Source: Strigamia acuminata (Eukaryota > Arthropoda > Chilopoda > Geophilomorpha > Linotaeniidae). From it: a stretch of 64,000 bases of DNA. The notes beneath the pieces are model-generated. The model ran no database searches and was not told the DNA's origin. It worked only from the letters and a program-made list of their open reading frames with translations. The translations under genes and the position numbers were made by a program. Location: assembly GCA_949358305.1 (NCBI GenBank), contig OX442317.1:9614186-9678185 (forward strand), read 5' to 3'. Positions within the stretch are counted from its first letter, which is position 1, and each line of letters begins with the position of its first letter. Positions 33,301 through 46,900 of this stretch are shown here, piece after piece.

Positions 33301-36300
33301 TTAATTTTTGTGTTTAAATGTTTGTTTGAACAGGTCTGCAAGTTGTTTTGAATTCGATTCTGCGTGCTATGGTGCCTTTGCTTCACATCGCTCTTTTGGT
33401 TCTTTTTGTAATCATGATTTACGCTATCATCGGCTTGGAGCTTTTCAAAGGGGTTCTGCACAAGTCTTGCTATAAAAATGACACCAATCGTAAGAATTGA
33501 ATTAAATTTTGAATTTTGAATTTTGAATTTTGAATTTTGAATTTTGAATTTTAAATAGCGCCTAAACTAATGGACGATCCGAAGCCTTGCGGAGGACTTT
33601 TCAAGTGCGACCCCGGCTGGAAATGCGAAAAGCGATGGGAAGGTCCCAATAACGGAATCACTAATTTCGATAATTTTGGTTTGGCCATGCTCACTGTGTT
33701 TCAATGTGTTACTATGGAAGGATGGACTGACGTGATGTATTATGTGAGTTGTCGTTGCTTCTTCTGGCCGTCTTATTGGAAATGCGGACACATTAGTGAG
33801 GAATGATTGCTAAAATGTGATTTTCAAATGTCCGCAGTTCTTGGGCAGGCCTAGAAACGGCGTTAACTTAAGAACCGAGTGAAATGTGTTTTTCGATTAG
33901 CAGATTAACGACGCGCTCAGTAATGAATGGCCGTGGATTTACTTCATCAGTCTGATCATTCTGGGATCTTTTTTTGTTTTGAACCTTGTGTTGGGTGTGC
34001 TAAGCGGGTAGGATGTTGTTTATTCGTTTATGCTGCAATAGTTGCGTGTGTTTATATATTTTTTAAAATATTTTTTAGAGAATTCTCCAAGGAAAGAGAA
34101 AAGGCCAAATCGAGGGGCGATTTTCATAAATTAAGAGAAAAGCAACAAATCGAGGAAGATTTGAGGGGTTATCTGGATTGGATAACGCAAGCTGGTAATT
34201 TATCATTAGTTTGTCGGCTTTTTCACCTGCCAAATGCGTCCACTTGAATTTTTCCATTATTTCTCAATTTTCTTTTGTATTTTTTATGAATTTTTGATGT
34301 TTTGGTTTTTTGATTTATTTGCTATTCAATATTCATAACATCTTTGAATTATTAATTCATAGAGGACATTGATCCCGAAGGAGAAAGCAAAGACGACGAC
34401 ATTCGTCACAGTAAGTTGAAATTGCACAATTTCAATTTAAAACCTGCAACTAAAAAGTAAAAACAAACGAAATCTACGTTTGACGTTGCAGTTAAACCGG
34501 GAGATTTGGAATTATCAGTAAAAGCCGAAGATGCAGCGAGCACCGAGAGTATCCACGTATCGGCATGGGTTCGAAAAAAGTAAAAGAAAAAAAGAAAATA
34601 AATTACGATTCGAAATGTTGAAAGAAAAAAAAACGTTAAATTTCAGACGAGCATTCGATAGGCAAAACCGAAGATGTCGCAGAGCGTGTCGGAAGGCGGT
34701 AAAATCTCAATTTTTTTACTGGCTCATCATCATACTCGTGTTTCTCAACACGGCCGTGCTGGCCACGGAACACTACGAACAACCTCCGTGGCTCGACCAA
34801 TTCCAAGAAGCTGCCAACATCTTTTTCGTCGCTCTTTTTTCGCTCGAGATGTTGCTGAAAATGTACAGTTTAGGACTTCAGGTGCTCCGAATCAATTTCA
34901 AAACGAAATTTAAATGATTTAATTTAAATTTTCTTCCATTTCTAGGGATATTTCGTGTCTTTATTCAATAGATTTGATTGTTTCGTTATGATAAGTAGCA
35001 TTATGGAGATTATTTTGACCCGCACTGGGTCCATGCCACCGTTGGGCGTTTCCGTGTTGCGTTGTGTCCGTTTGCTCAGGGTCTTTAAAGTGACCAAGTA
35101 CGAAATTAATTAATTAATTAGATTTGAATTTGATTATTGTGATTATTTTTTAAGGTATTGGCGATCATTGAGTAACTTGTTGGCATCTTTGCTCAATTCG
35201 ATGCGTTCCATTGCCAGTTTGTTGCTGCTTCTTTTTTTGTTTATCGTTATTTTCGCTCTGTTGGGCATGCAAGTGTTTGGTGGCAAATTTAATTTCGATC
35301 CACCAGAACAGAAACCTCGGCAGAATTTCGATTCATTCTGGGAAGCCATGCTTACTGTGTTTCAGGTATTCTTTCTTTTCTTTTTTTTCAATTATACTCT
35401 ATTGTGAATTACATCTTCTTTTTGATTTTTTTTAGATTTTGACAGGAGAAGATTGGAATATGGTGATGTATCACGGAATTAATGCGTTGGGTGGAATTGG
35501 GAGTCCTGGCATTTTGGCCTGTGTTTATTTCATCATTCTTTTTATTTGTGGTAACTGTATCCTTTGTACGTTGAAATGTTATGCGAGGTAGACATTGGAA
35601 CCATAATGGGTTTTAGAAACTCCAGAGACAACTAAAATTTTTGTTTCAATTTGGACAAATTTCCAAAAATTTAAATCTTTCATACGACGAAATTCGTCTA
35701 AATTTACCATAATTTCGTCTAAATTTACCATAATTTCGTCTAAATTTACCATAATTTCGTCTAAATTTACCATAATTTCGTCTAAATTTACCATAATTTC
35801 GTCTAAATTTACCATAATTTCGTCTAAATTTACCATAATTTCGTCTAAATTTACCATAATTTCGTCTAAATTTACCATAATTTCGTCTAAATTTACCATA
35901 ATTTCGTCTAATTAATTTACCAACCTTTTGTTCGACAGACACGTTTGCGATTCAATACTAAGCGAACTAACCTTAACGCATAAAACAGACATCCTTTTGA
36001 ACGTTTTCTTGGCTATTGCCGTGGACAATTTAGCAGACGCCGAAAGTTTGACCGCCATCGAGAAAGAGGAAGAAGAAACGAAAGAAAAACAGTCGCGGTC
36101 CCGCAGCGGCACCCCGCACCCGGCGCTCGAAGGCGCCGAGATGGACAAAGACAAAGGCACCGCCGAATTGGAGCCTGGAGAGGGCGAAGGAGACGCCGGC
36201 GATGGCGACGGAGAAATGAAGAAGGATAATCAAGTGAAAATCGACATGACCCAGATGAACCACTTGATGAGGGCCCCATCGCTGAGAACGTAAGGAAGCA

Positions 36301-39300
36301 CATAATAAGACGAATAAGACGAATTAAATGTGTGGCGTTGATTGCAGTAAGCCGATCGTGATCGAAAAGGACGAGGACGAGGAGCGCGGAGATGATGAAG
36401 ATATGGACGACGAGTACGGGGACGATGAGGATTACGAGGGCGAGGAAGACGAGGAGGAGGAGGAAGAAAGAGGTTCAACCACATTGTCGACGACCGCACG
36501 GCCTCGTAGAATGAGCGAGATGAGCATGCCCACTAAAATTAAACCGATGCCGAAATACTCGACGTTTTTTGTTTTTTCGCATACTAATAAGTAAGTTGAG
36601 GGTGTTGACTGTTGAGGCTTTTTGGAGGACCTTTGGCTGGGCTTTACTTATACGCGTTTGGATTTTGGTAGAAATGTGATAAAAATTCCGAAAATTTTAA
36701 TAAAATCTGATAAAATTTCATGAAATTTTAATAAAATCTGATGAATTTTCATAAAATTTTAATAAAATCTGATGAAATTTTATAAAATTTTAATAAAATC
36801 CGATGAAATTTCATTAAATTTTAATAAAATTGCATGAAATTTGCATGAAATTTTAATGAAATCCGATGAAAGTTTAATGAAATTCGATGAAATTTTAATG
36901 AAATCCGATGAAATTTTAATGAAATCAGATAAAATTTCCATATAATCGGATAAAATTTCATGAAATTTTAATGAAATTAGATAAAATTTCCATATAATCG
37001 GATAAAATTTCATGAAATTTTAATAAAATCTGATAAAATTTCGTAAAATTTCAACAAAATTAATAAAATTCAATGGGTTTTAATAAAACTGATTAAAACC
37101 TATAGTCGCAGCAGCGATTTAAAATATATAATAATAATTCTTAAAACTTATCTTGGATAACGGATGGAGTTGGATTTAGTGCAAATTCAGAAAACACAAG
37201 AAAACGCATGTGTACAGTTACATTTCCAAAAGTACAGTAAATTTTTATTCTTGTTCAGAATTACAATAGAAGGGGATTAAAACCCTTTTCTTAGAATTAA
37301 TACAATGTGGGTCACAGGTACAAACTAACTTACATCAGTTTCCACAACAATTCACTGCAGCACATGTAAGCAACCCAGCAAAAGGTCAACTCTTGAAAAT
37401 CTCATTCCAGATTTTTTATTTTCATTCAATTTTTCAAATAATTAAATATTATAACTTTAAATATATTTTTTTCTAGATTCCGTATTTTATGTCACAAAGT
37501 ATGCAACCATTCGTATTTCAGTAATATTATTTTATGTTGCATTTTGGTAAGCAGTTCAATGCTGGCAGCTGAGGACCCTCTTAATTCAAAATCGGAAAGA
37601 AATCGCGTAATTTACACATTTTGATTTATTCCTTTAATCCTTTCAATGACGAACTAATTTCAGATACTGCAAAACTTCGACTACTTCTTCACGTCAGTGT
37701 TTACGATCGAAATTACACTTAAAGTGATTTCTTACGGGCTTATCTTACACAAGGGTTCCTTTTGCCGTAGCGCCTTCAATTTGCTTGACATTTTGGTCGT
37801 TTGCGTATCACTAGTCTCGTTTTTTGCCGCGTACGTATTTTAATTATTTGCTACGGAGCAATATTGAGCGATATTTTGGTTGCAGGAACGACGCCATGTC
37901 TGTAGTGAAAATTCTCCGTGTGTTGCGCGTACTTCGTCCTCTCCGTGCCATTAATCGTGCCAAAGGACTCAAAGTAAGCCCGTTTTCAACACAAATCACC
38001 ACTTAAGTTCGAAAAAACAAAATTATATCGTCACAATTTCCTTCCCATCGTCATAATGGATCTATTTTTCCAGATTTGGTTGAAGAAATTCGGCTTTTTC
38101 GACTTTTTCCGTTGAAAAATCCTTAATTCGATTCGAGATTTATTTTGGGGGTAGAAAATGGTGTTTGATGTATTTCTTCGTTTGTAGCATGTAGTCCAAT
38201 GTGTGATAGTAGCAGTGAAAACTATAGGAAACATCATGTTGGTCACCTGTTTACTCCAATTCATGTTTGCGGTCATTGGAGTTCAGCTTTTCAAGGTAGG
38301 GACAAACAACACTAGGGCGGATGACGAAACCGGCACACAAACACACACACACACACACACCCACACACACACACAAACACACACGTGTAATCCTTCCCCG
38401 TTTGATTAGCCCCAGAAATCCTTTGAATATTTTTTTTTGGTTTCTTTTGTTGTTTTTTTTCGTATTTTAGTATGTAGTCAAGTGCGTGATAGTAGCCATC
38501 AAAACTATAGGCAACATCATGTTGGTCACCTATCTGCTACAGTTCATGTTTGCTGTCGTAGGAGTACAGATTTTCAAGGTAACTAACCCGAGAAATAATG
38601 CATCCGTCGTTAACACACACTCTTCTTTTCTATTCGTCTTACATGACAAACACTAGGTGCGTTCAACACCCATATCCTTCAAAAATACATTACAATTATA
38701 CAATCTATAACGAATAAATTAAAAATGGCGTTGTTGGTTGGTTGGTCCTAGAAAGCCACGTTAAAAAATGCATTGGGTCTCACGAAAATGCATTTTGTAA
38801 TTCATTTTTGCGTGCAATTTTTTTTAACCATGTGGGAAGTTTGTGTTTATGTCGTTTTTGATGTTTCTATAAATAAACAGAAAAGACATCATAAACTGTT
38901 GAATGCATCTATTGAATAAATCTGTTGACGAACGAAGCGGTAAACCGCCATTTTGGACAAAATGGATCGGGGGTTTGTCGTTTTGTTTGTTTGTTTGAGT
39001 GAATAAAATGCTTTTATGGCTTTTCAAGACTCTCGAAATGTATAATTTTTGTTTTTTGAAGCCGTCAAAAGCATTGAATTTATTTCGAATATATTCACCT
39101 TATTCGCGCCATTATTAAAGCGCCATATTTGATTTTGAAAAAAAAACATTTCTTGGTTTTATAAACATTTGCATGTTTTTCGAATGGAATTGACACGATT
39201 AAAGTAAAAATACTAAACATTTTAAGTGTGACTCTTTTATTTTATTTTACTTTGAGTGTGTTTTCACGCTTTTCTTCAATTTATTTTCTCACTTTTTCTT

Positions 39301-42300
39301 CTCTCTTCTTTCGTAGCGTCAACACGTTTGATAATGGCACAAATCAATTCAAAGTAGGACATATACGAACAAGAGAAATAAAAAAAAAATATATCTGATA
39401 TATATCTGCTTTTGAAATGCACTGTAGCAGCTAGTTTCATCTCTGACCAAAATTCTGTTGCTTTTTTTTTATACATTTTTTTACACCTTAGTTTTTATCA
39501 ACTAAAAATGTTAGTTGTTGATGTCACATTTTGTTTTTGTTATTATTTTGGTTTTTCACCATTTTATTTTATTTTTTTATTTTTTTTATTTTTTATTTAA
39601 ATTTTAAATTCCTTTGTCTTTGTGTGTGATGCGTCAATTTCTTCCTCTTCCTCATCACAAAACTGAATGTTGTATGTGGTCAATTTTTTGTTTGTTTTTT
39701 TCACATACACACACCATCACGTGGCACTTTTTGTTCTAATTTAATCTAATTCAATTTCTAACCAACAGGGAAAATTTTTTTCGTGCAATGATAGAACTAA
39801 GTTTTATAAACACGAATGCCAGTGAGTATTGCAATTTTAATTTTTTTTTTTTATTAAATAAATTTTTAAAATAAAATATATTTTTTAGGGGCACTTATAT
39901 CGAATATAAGGAAGGCGATATTAGACGGCCCGTAGTGAAAGACAGGGAATGGAAAAACAATGATTTCAATTTCGACGACGTGAGCAAGGCCATGCTCACT
40001 CTATTCACTGTGTCCACATTCGAAGGATGGCCACAGTTAGTACACAAATTAATAGAATAAAGCGTCAATAAAACCGATTTTTTCGCATACAGTCGAAACT
40101 CTTTATAACGAATCGCGATATAACGAATTATCGTTATAACGATTTTTTGGGTCCCTTCCGATTCGTTATAAAGAGTTTCGAATGTAATCGGACATTAGGT
40201 GTATGTACACCCGTGGAGGCATAAAGAACTGAGATTCAATGACGTCATAGACAGGCAAATAATGACGTCATTAAATCTCAATTCTTTATGCTTCATTGTG
40301 GACAAACTTAAAAAAGCTGTACTGCAGGGAAGTTGTTTTGTCCGTGGGTGTAAATAAATAAATCCTCCGATAGTGCGAGGGTGTTTCAATTACAAAATCC
40401 GGAAATATTTTGTTCAATACTAAATCCCAAATTAGCTTTCCAGACAAAATATTTTCTGTGACTTTGGAATGGGTTTTTCAGGGTCCTTAATTTTCTGACT
40501 TCGTAACTAATCAATTTAGAAGAGAATTTACAATTGAAAAGTTGTCGAGCACAATGGGATTAGTAAGGAAATGTATTTTTCATGAATATTTTCCAATCGT
40601 GTTTATGCTGTAAAGCAATATTTGCTAAGCTAAGCTCTCATTTATTTTGCTGTTTTCAGGTTGTTGGAAAAGTCAATCGATTCCGAACAGGAAGATAAAG
40701 GTCCCGTTCATAACCACCGACCATTTGTCGCAATTTATTACATCATCTACATCATCATTATCGCGTTTTTTATGGTCAACATCTTTGTTGGTTTTGTGAT
40801 TGTCACTTTTCAAAACGAGGGAGAACAGGAATATAAAAATTGTGATCTCGATAAAAATCAGGTTTGAATTGATTGATTAATTAACTAATTAATTAATTTA
40901 ATTTCGAACCCACAGAGGAATTGCGTCGAGTTTGCACTAAAGGCGAAACCTGTGCGTCGATATATTCCCAAATTACGAATTCAGTACAAAGTTTGGTGGT
41001 TGGTGACGTCACAATATTTTGAATACGGACTTTTTGTCCTTATCATGTTGAATACAATTACTCTAGCTATGAGGGTACGAACAAGCGTTACTAAATATAA
41101 ATAGAGCGTTGGAAAAAGCATTTTGTTTACTTTGATTGCAATTATTTTTCAGTTTGAAGGCGAGTCTGGTGTGTATAGTAAATTTTGCGACGGTCTCAAC
41201 ATGCTATTCACCGGTTTATTTGCCTTAGAATTCCTTTTAAAATTAATGGCCTTTCGATTTAAGGTATGTGTCGCGTCGTATCGTGTCAACCTAGCTTCGC
41301 ACTGTGTTCACACTGAACGAAATAAATTGTGATTGGCTGCTTGCTACCGTATTGAAAAACCCCGCGACTTTTGAAACTGCGACTACGTATATTTTAGGTT
41401 TAATTCCTAAGAAGGGCTAACGACGTATTGTAACGTATTGTCGCGCTAGATTGTGTCGCGCTAGATGTGCGCCCCCGCAGGTTATAGTGCGTGATTTGAT
41501 TTAATTAATTGCACTAGGGGGGGGGGGAGGTGAACATGACACAGTCTGAAGCTAGAAGTAGGTTTAATCGGTTAATAAAAATTTAAAATCGATCTTTTAT
41601 GTCCTTTTCTTGCAGAATTATTTTGGAGATGCGTGGAATGTGTTCGATTTTATCATAGTTTTAGGTAGTTTCATTGATATAGTCTTATCAGAAATGGGTG
41701 AAAAAGCTTACGATGACGAAGGACGAGTAATTCAAAAGGTAGGCTTAGCAGAGCACAACATTGAAAATGCAATTAAATCTAAATCATTTCTTGTTTGGTT
41801 CGTTCACTTAGGCGAGTGGGATGGTCAGCGTTAGTTTTTTCCGTCTGTTCCGTGTGATGCGTTTAGTCAAACTTCTCAGTAGAGGAGAAGGGATTCGTAC
41901 GCTGTTATGGACTTTCATCAAATCATTTCAGGTATGAAAACAATGCGTTTATTAGTACGATCAAACGGCATGATTTTATCCTCTTTGTTTCTTTTACAAA
42001 AAGGCATTGCCGTATGTAGCTCTCCTCATTGTTCTTCTTTTCTTCATCTATGCAGTCATAGGAATGCAGGTAAGGAGACAGGACGGCATCGGGGACACTT
42101 TTCTAGCCTTTGAGTCGACTAATTTGATTTTTTCAGACTTTTGGCAAAATAGCCATTAACAACGACTCTCACATAACACGTAACAACAATTTTCAAACAT
42201 TTCCCCAAGCCGTCCTAGTTCTATTTAGGTCAGCAACAGGTGAGGCGTGGCAAGAAATCATGTTGGCCTGTTCTAACACTCAATCGGCAAAATGCGACAA

Positions 42301-43874
42301 GGACTCGGAAGAAAATGCCGAACATATATGCGGCACCGATTTTGCCATGCCTTACTTCATTTCCTTCTACATTTTGTGTTCTTTTTTGGTAATTCAAGCA
42401 ACTTATCCGTATTTCAGCGATTAACTGCCACACTTGGGAATGCTTAGAAAATATTTTTTACAATATATTGCTTTGCACTTATTAATGCATTCCACAATCT
42501 TTAGCAATTCGCGGAGTTAAGTGTATTATTTGCAAGGTCGAACGAGAAGTACCTAAGGTTATGTCATCAGGGAGTTTTCTGTGATTGGTTAATTATTATG
42601 ACGTCACAAAGTGCGCGATTATTATTTTGTTATCGTTCCGCGTATTTGCCTATGTGAAGTCAATATTAGGAACACTTTGTGACGTCATAATGTGTCCCAA
42701 CAGTGCTAAAGCCAGACTGGAACCGCCATTTTAATCTCTGATGACGGAACTTTATATACTTCTCGTTCGACCTTGATTATTTGTACGTTAAATAATGCAT
42801 TTCATAACACAATTTACAAAATGAATTGCCGTTTGTAAACCAATAGCTCGCAAAAATGCATTTCAAAAAACATGGCAATACATTGCATTATAATTTTGGC
42901 ATTCTGGCAGATCCTTGTGGCATTTAATCACTGAATTGCAGCAATGGAAACAAATCTGACTAGGCTTCTTCCTTTTCAGATCATTAATTTATTCGTAGCT
43001 GTCATCATGGACAATTTTGATTATCTAACACGTGATTGGTCCATTTTAGGACCACATCATTTGGACGAATTCGTTCGTCTATGGTCCGAATACGATCCTG
43101 ATGCAAAGTACGAAATCAAATTGAAAATTTTGATTAATAAATAAGATTAATTGGAAAATTGACTTTTACGAAAACACAGGGGTCGGATCAAGCATTTGGA
43201 CGTAGTTACTTTACTTAGGAAAATTTCTCCTCCTTTAGGATTTGGTAAATTATGTCCTCATAGAACGGCTTGTAAGGTAAATGGTAAACAACGAACAGGG
43301 CCGGTTTGAGAAACTTGCACGCTGCCCTGCATAACAGCTAACCGGCCTTGATAATGTAGGTGCATTCAAACGTCAAAACACAAAGTGTCTTAAAGAAGTG
43401 AATTCTCGATTGAACACACTAAAAACTACAACATGTAATATAATAACAATAGCCAATAGCATGTGCAGAAGAGATACGAAGTCAGTTCTAGAAGTCAAGC
43501 AATTGATTTCAATTTCAGTTAGTCTTAATCCTCTTATTTGAATTCTTTCAAGTTGACTTCTCGGAGATACAATGTATAAAAAACGTCGTATCCTGTTTGG
43601 AGAAATCATTTCAGACAAATAAGTCAATTCGACTTTTGAGAATTGAACACACCTATTGAATACCACATTTCTCGAAATAGAAAGGCGAAAGGCAGTGGCG
43701 CTTTTAACCATAAGATCACTACAGTTCGTGCCTGGTATCTTGATGCCAAATTTATACTGCGCATCATATTCTGCTCAGATGATTTCCTAATTCCAGTTGA
43801 TATTTAGCAGTGTTAAGCCTACAGCTCTCGCCCAAACTACGCCTGAACATAAATGCAACAATATTATTATTTTA

Positions 43875-43912
<38 letters not shown>

Positions 43913-46900
43913 TTTTAGTACCATGCTCTAAATTACTAAATTAATGAGTTCATTTTTGTTTATTTACTTTATTTTACCTAGCATTATTAGGTCTGACATA
44001 ATGCCTAGCTCACACTTGAACCACTTATGTAGAAGTTGCAACTTTTAGAAAGTCTAATTAGGCTTGACACTGCTAAATGTCAACTGTCTGCGTCTGCGCA
44101 GAATAACATGCGCAGTATGAATTTAGCATCAAGATACTGGGCGCGAGCTGTAGGTTAATGCCTAGGGCCTCCAATTTTTAGGGGTCTCAAATTGTGTATT
44201 CTAGAAAATGTTTACAAACTGCTGACTACTTTAGTAGAAAGTTTTAGGATTTGTAAACAAAATTGAAGAATTAGGGTCGGACAGGTGCGGGTTGATAGGT
44301 TCTCTATTTCGAGAAATAAGGTAATCAATCGCAGTCGTAGTTTCTGTTGTTAATGTTGACATTTGTAATTAGAAATTGGTATCGATGAACATGCCGTTAA
44401 ATAGCGATGGAACGGTTATGTTCAACGCAACACTGTTTGCCCTGGTGAGGACCAATTTAAAAATCAAGACCGAGGGCAACATCGATCAGTGTAACGACGA
44501 CTTACGTGCACAAATCAAAAAGGTGTGGAAAAGAACTAATCCCAAGTTGTTGGACCAAGTGGTGCCACCAGGAGGAGCCGACGATGACGTGACCGTCGGA
44601 AAGTTCTATGCAACGTTCCTCATTCAAGACTATTTCCGGAGATTCAAGAAGAAGAAAGAGGACACGCTCAAAGAGCAAGGCAACAAGCAGCACGAGAACA
44701 CCGTGGCCCTGCAGGCGGGGCTGCGAACTTTGCACGAGGCTGGACCTGATATTCGACGGGCTATTTCCGGCAACTTGGATGAGGATAATTTCGGGGACAC
44801 GACAGACATTGAACCGATGCACAGAGTATGTATACTAATTAAATGGTGAAAGTCTGCTGTCAGAGGAAAGTACCACGGCATTCGAACCCAGTATAAAAAG
44901 GCCCACAGCTAATGATTTATGTATATTTAATTTTGTGCGTGTATACATTTTTTTGAGACACCCTTCATAACCCTCTTTGTATTGTCGGGCCGGTTTTATG
45001 TGGGCCACCCGATACCTTCATCTTGTGTCTGAGAAAATTCCCTTTAAGCAGATGTCATGCACGATGCTTTTACCTATCAATGGGAGTTTTGGAGCAAAGC
45101 GTTTTCCTCTGTCAATAGACACCTCCAATAAAGGTCATTAAGTATTTTTTTGTTCTTGTTTCATTTCTTTGATTTTGCCTTGCAGAGAAACCATTCTTTG
45201 TTTGGAAGTATGTGGTCATCAGTGCGAGGTAAACACTCGAATTTCCCTCAACGGACTAGGTCTTTAATGGTGAAAGCAACACACTCGATTTCGAAGCAAC
45301 AAGTATCACCCACCAGTTCGTCACACGTGTCTCCACACAACTCGTTCCAAGTAACTCCGGTCAAGCATCGTGCCGTGAATCACATCAATTTGGTGGTCGG
45401 CACCAGCCCCTCGACTCATCGTGCGATGGGCGACGCCGAACAGCAACAACTCAGTCAATCTAGGTAAGTCAGGTTGGTTAACATCCAATCAGTTGAAGTG
45501 AATCGTCTGTAGGGACTCGGCATGGGTGCTCTGATAGAAAACAAAAACAGTATTTCTATAATGGCCAATAAGCAGCATTGGGTCTGGTCACTAAATGGAT
45601 GGGTGACCTGCTAAGAATCCCAGTTGTTTTTCTATCCGAGTCTGATTAAGATACTGTTTATATGGTAAAGCTAGGTTCGCACTTGTGTTCACACTAGACG
45701 CAATGCAAGCTGCTTGCGTCCAAAAATTCTTGACGTTGACGCCAATTCCTGCTTCAGCTCCAAGACACAACGCAAGGAAAGGTCTTGTGGCCAACGAATC
45801 ATGATTGACTCCAACTCTCGTCGATTCACGTCTGGTTGGCGAGACTTTGCCACATGCAAACAGGCCTCCATTTTCGGATTCTGGAACTAGTTCTAGAACT
45901 AAACCCAATTCCAGGTTTTATTGAAACCATCTGATTGGCCAGATGCAACATCAATTGTTTCACGTGCCCTACAGTGTGAACACTCTGCGTTGCGTTTGAC
46001 TAATGTTTCCTTGCATTGCGTTGCATTGTGTCTAGTGTGAACACAAGTGTGAACCCAGCTTAGAACATCTGCTACCCACCTCCAACTGGGTTTTCTGTGG
46101 TTTTCTTAGTTCTCGGTGCAAATGCAAGGTTGGTGGGCTCTTAAGAACCTCGTCCCACAGGTACCTCGCCTATGGGGCTACGACCATGTAAAACGTCACA
46201 CTGCAATATAAAAATAGCAATATAACTTGTTTGATGGAATGTCCCCAAAACTGAACATTCGTGACAGCTTGGCCACTGGTCAATGATCTCACTTTTGACA
46301 CATTGTTGTTTTTCAAGTTTGAGTGACGCACAAGGAACTCCGTTAAGATTACCAATAGACAGAGAAGAAGCCATTCCTATGAGACCTCTGCGTGTTACCA
46401 ACGGTGACCCTAGAAAGAAAACCCGGGTCCACCAAACGTAAATCTCGAATGTCGAAAGCAAAAATGCTCGAGAATTAATTATTTTCCACCTTTGATTTGT
46501 TTCCAGATATTCATACAACGAGGAGGAACCTTTTTCCGAGATATCTCCGCCCACACCTCCGCCTCGTCATCCGATACGTACGGGCTCTTTCCGCCTTCCT
46601 TGCATAAGGAAACAGGACAGCCAAGAGCAGCCGATCGTGAGCAAACTGGCGACGCCACTACGCTTCGCTCAGCTCCAAGCGCTTGCACTGGCAGGTATGC
46701 TGCCCCCTTCTCCTCCTCCTCCGACGGCAGAGCACGCGATAAGACGACGCCAACGCGCATCGCTGCCAGCCGCGGGTGCAGGTAACAAGGAACATAACAC
46801 ACTTACCGCCATCGGTGTCGTCTGTCATTTGGTGTCGTCTTATATTTTAATATGCGTTACCCGCTACACATTTAGTTAGCGCAAGCAGAACAGTACCAGC

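Larger units (their letters stand above)
28174..34007 (+). other. CACNA1 (CaV1): CaV1 repeat I exons (IS1 to IS6)
   Basis: Exons 28174-28279 (IS1, [16 protein letters not shown]), 30868-31007 (IS2-S3, [15 protein letters not shown]), 31673-31779 (IS4, [16 protein letters not shown]), 33334-33489 (IS5), 33559-33743 (pore loop with MEGW) and 33904-34007 (IS6, [18 protein letters not shown]). Extracellular cysteines [13 protein letters not shown] precede the pore. The last acceptor is a tandem TAGCAG, so one Gln may be optional at the start of the IS6 exon. Confidence 0.92.
37477..40861 (+). other. CACNA1 (CaV1): CaV1 repeat III exons
   Basis: Exons 37477-37606 (IIIS1), 37664-37830 (IIIS2-S3), 37886-37973 (IIIS4, [20 protein letters not shown]), 38188-38295 or 38471-38578 (IIIS5, alternatives), 39769-39821, 39889-40035 (pore FEGWP), 40660-40861 (IIIS6, [20 protein letters not shown], then [18 protein letters not shown]). 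Confidence 0.92.
40916..43107 (+). other. CACNA1 (CaV1): CaV1 repeat IV exons
   Basis: Exons 40916-41074 (IVS1), 41153-41263 (IVS2), 41616-41738 (IVS3), 41812-41931 (IVS4, [19 protein letters not shown]), 42004-42069 (IVS5, [20 protein letters not shown]), 42137-42388 (pore TGEAW and a Cys-containing extracellular loop), 42980-43107 (end of IVS6, [20 protein letters not shown], then the EF-hand start EYDPDAK). The 41616-41738 exon provides a short extracellular IVS3-S4 linker rich in charged residues ([13 protein letters not shown]). Confidence 0.92.

Noticed and set aside
35579-35942. Long minus-strand open frames of repeated MVNLDEI or RRNYGKF
   Set aside because: They are read-outs of the 21-bp intronic array, whose length is a multiple of three; no independent coding evidence.
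42236-42246. Possible splice donor (ACAG/GTGAGG) inside the repeat IV pore exon
   Set aside because: The reading frame continues through it with the highly conserved TGEAWQEIM, so it is not used in normal transcripts.
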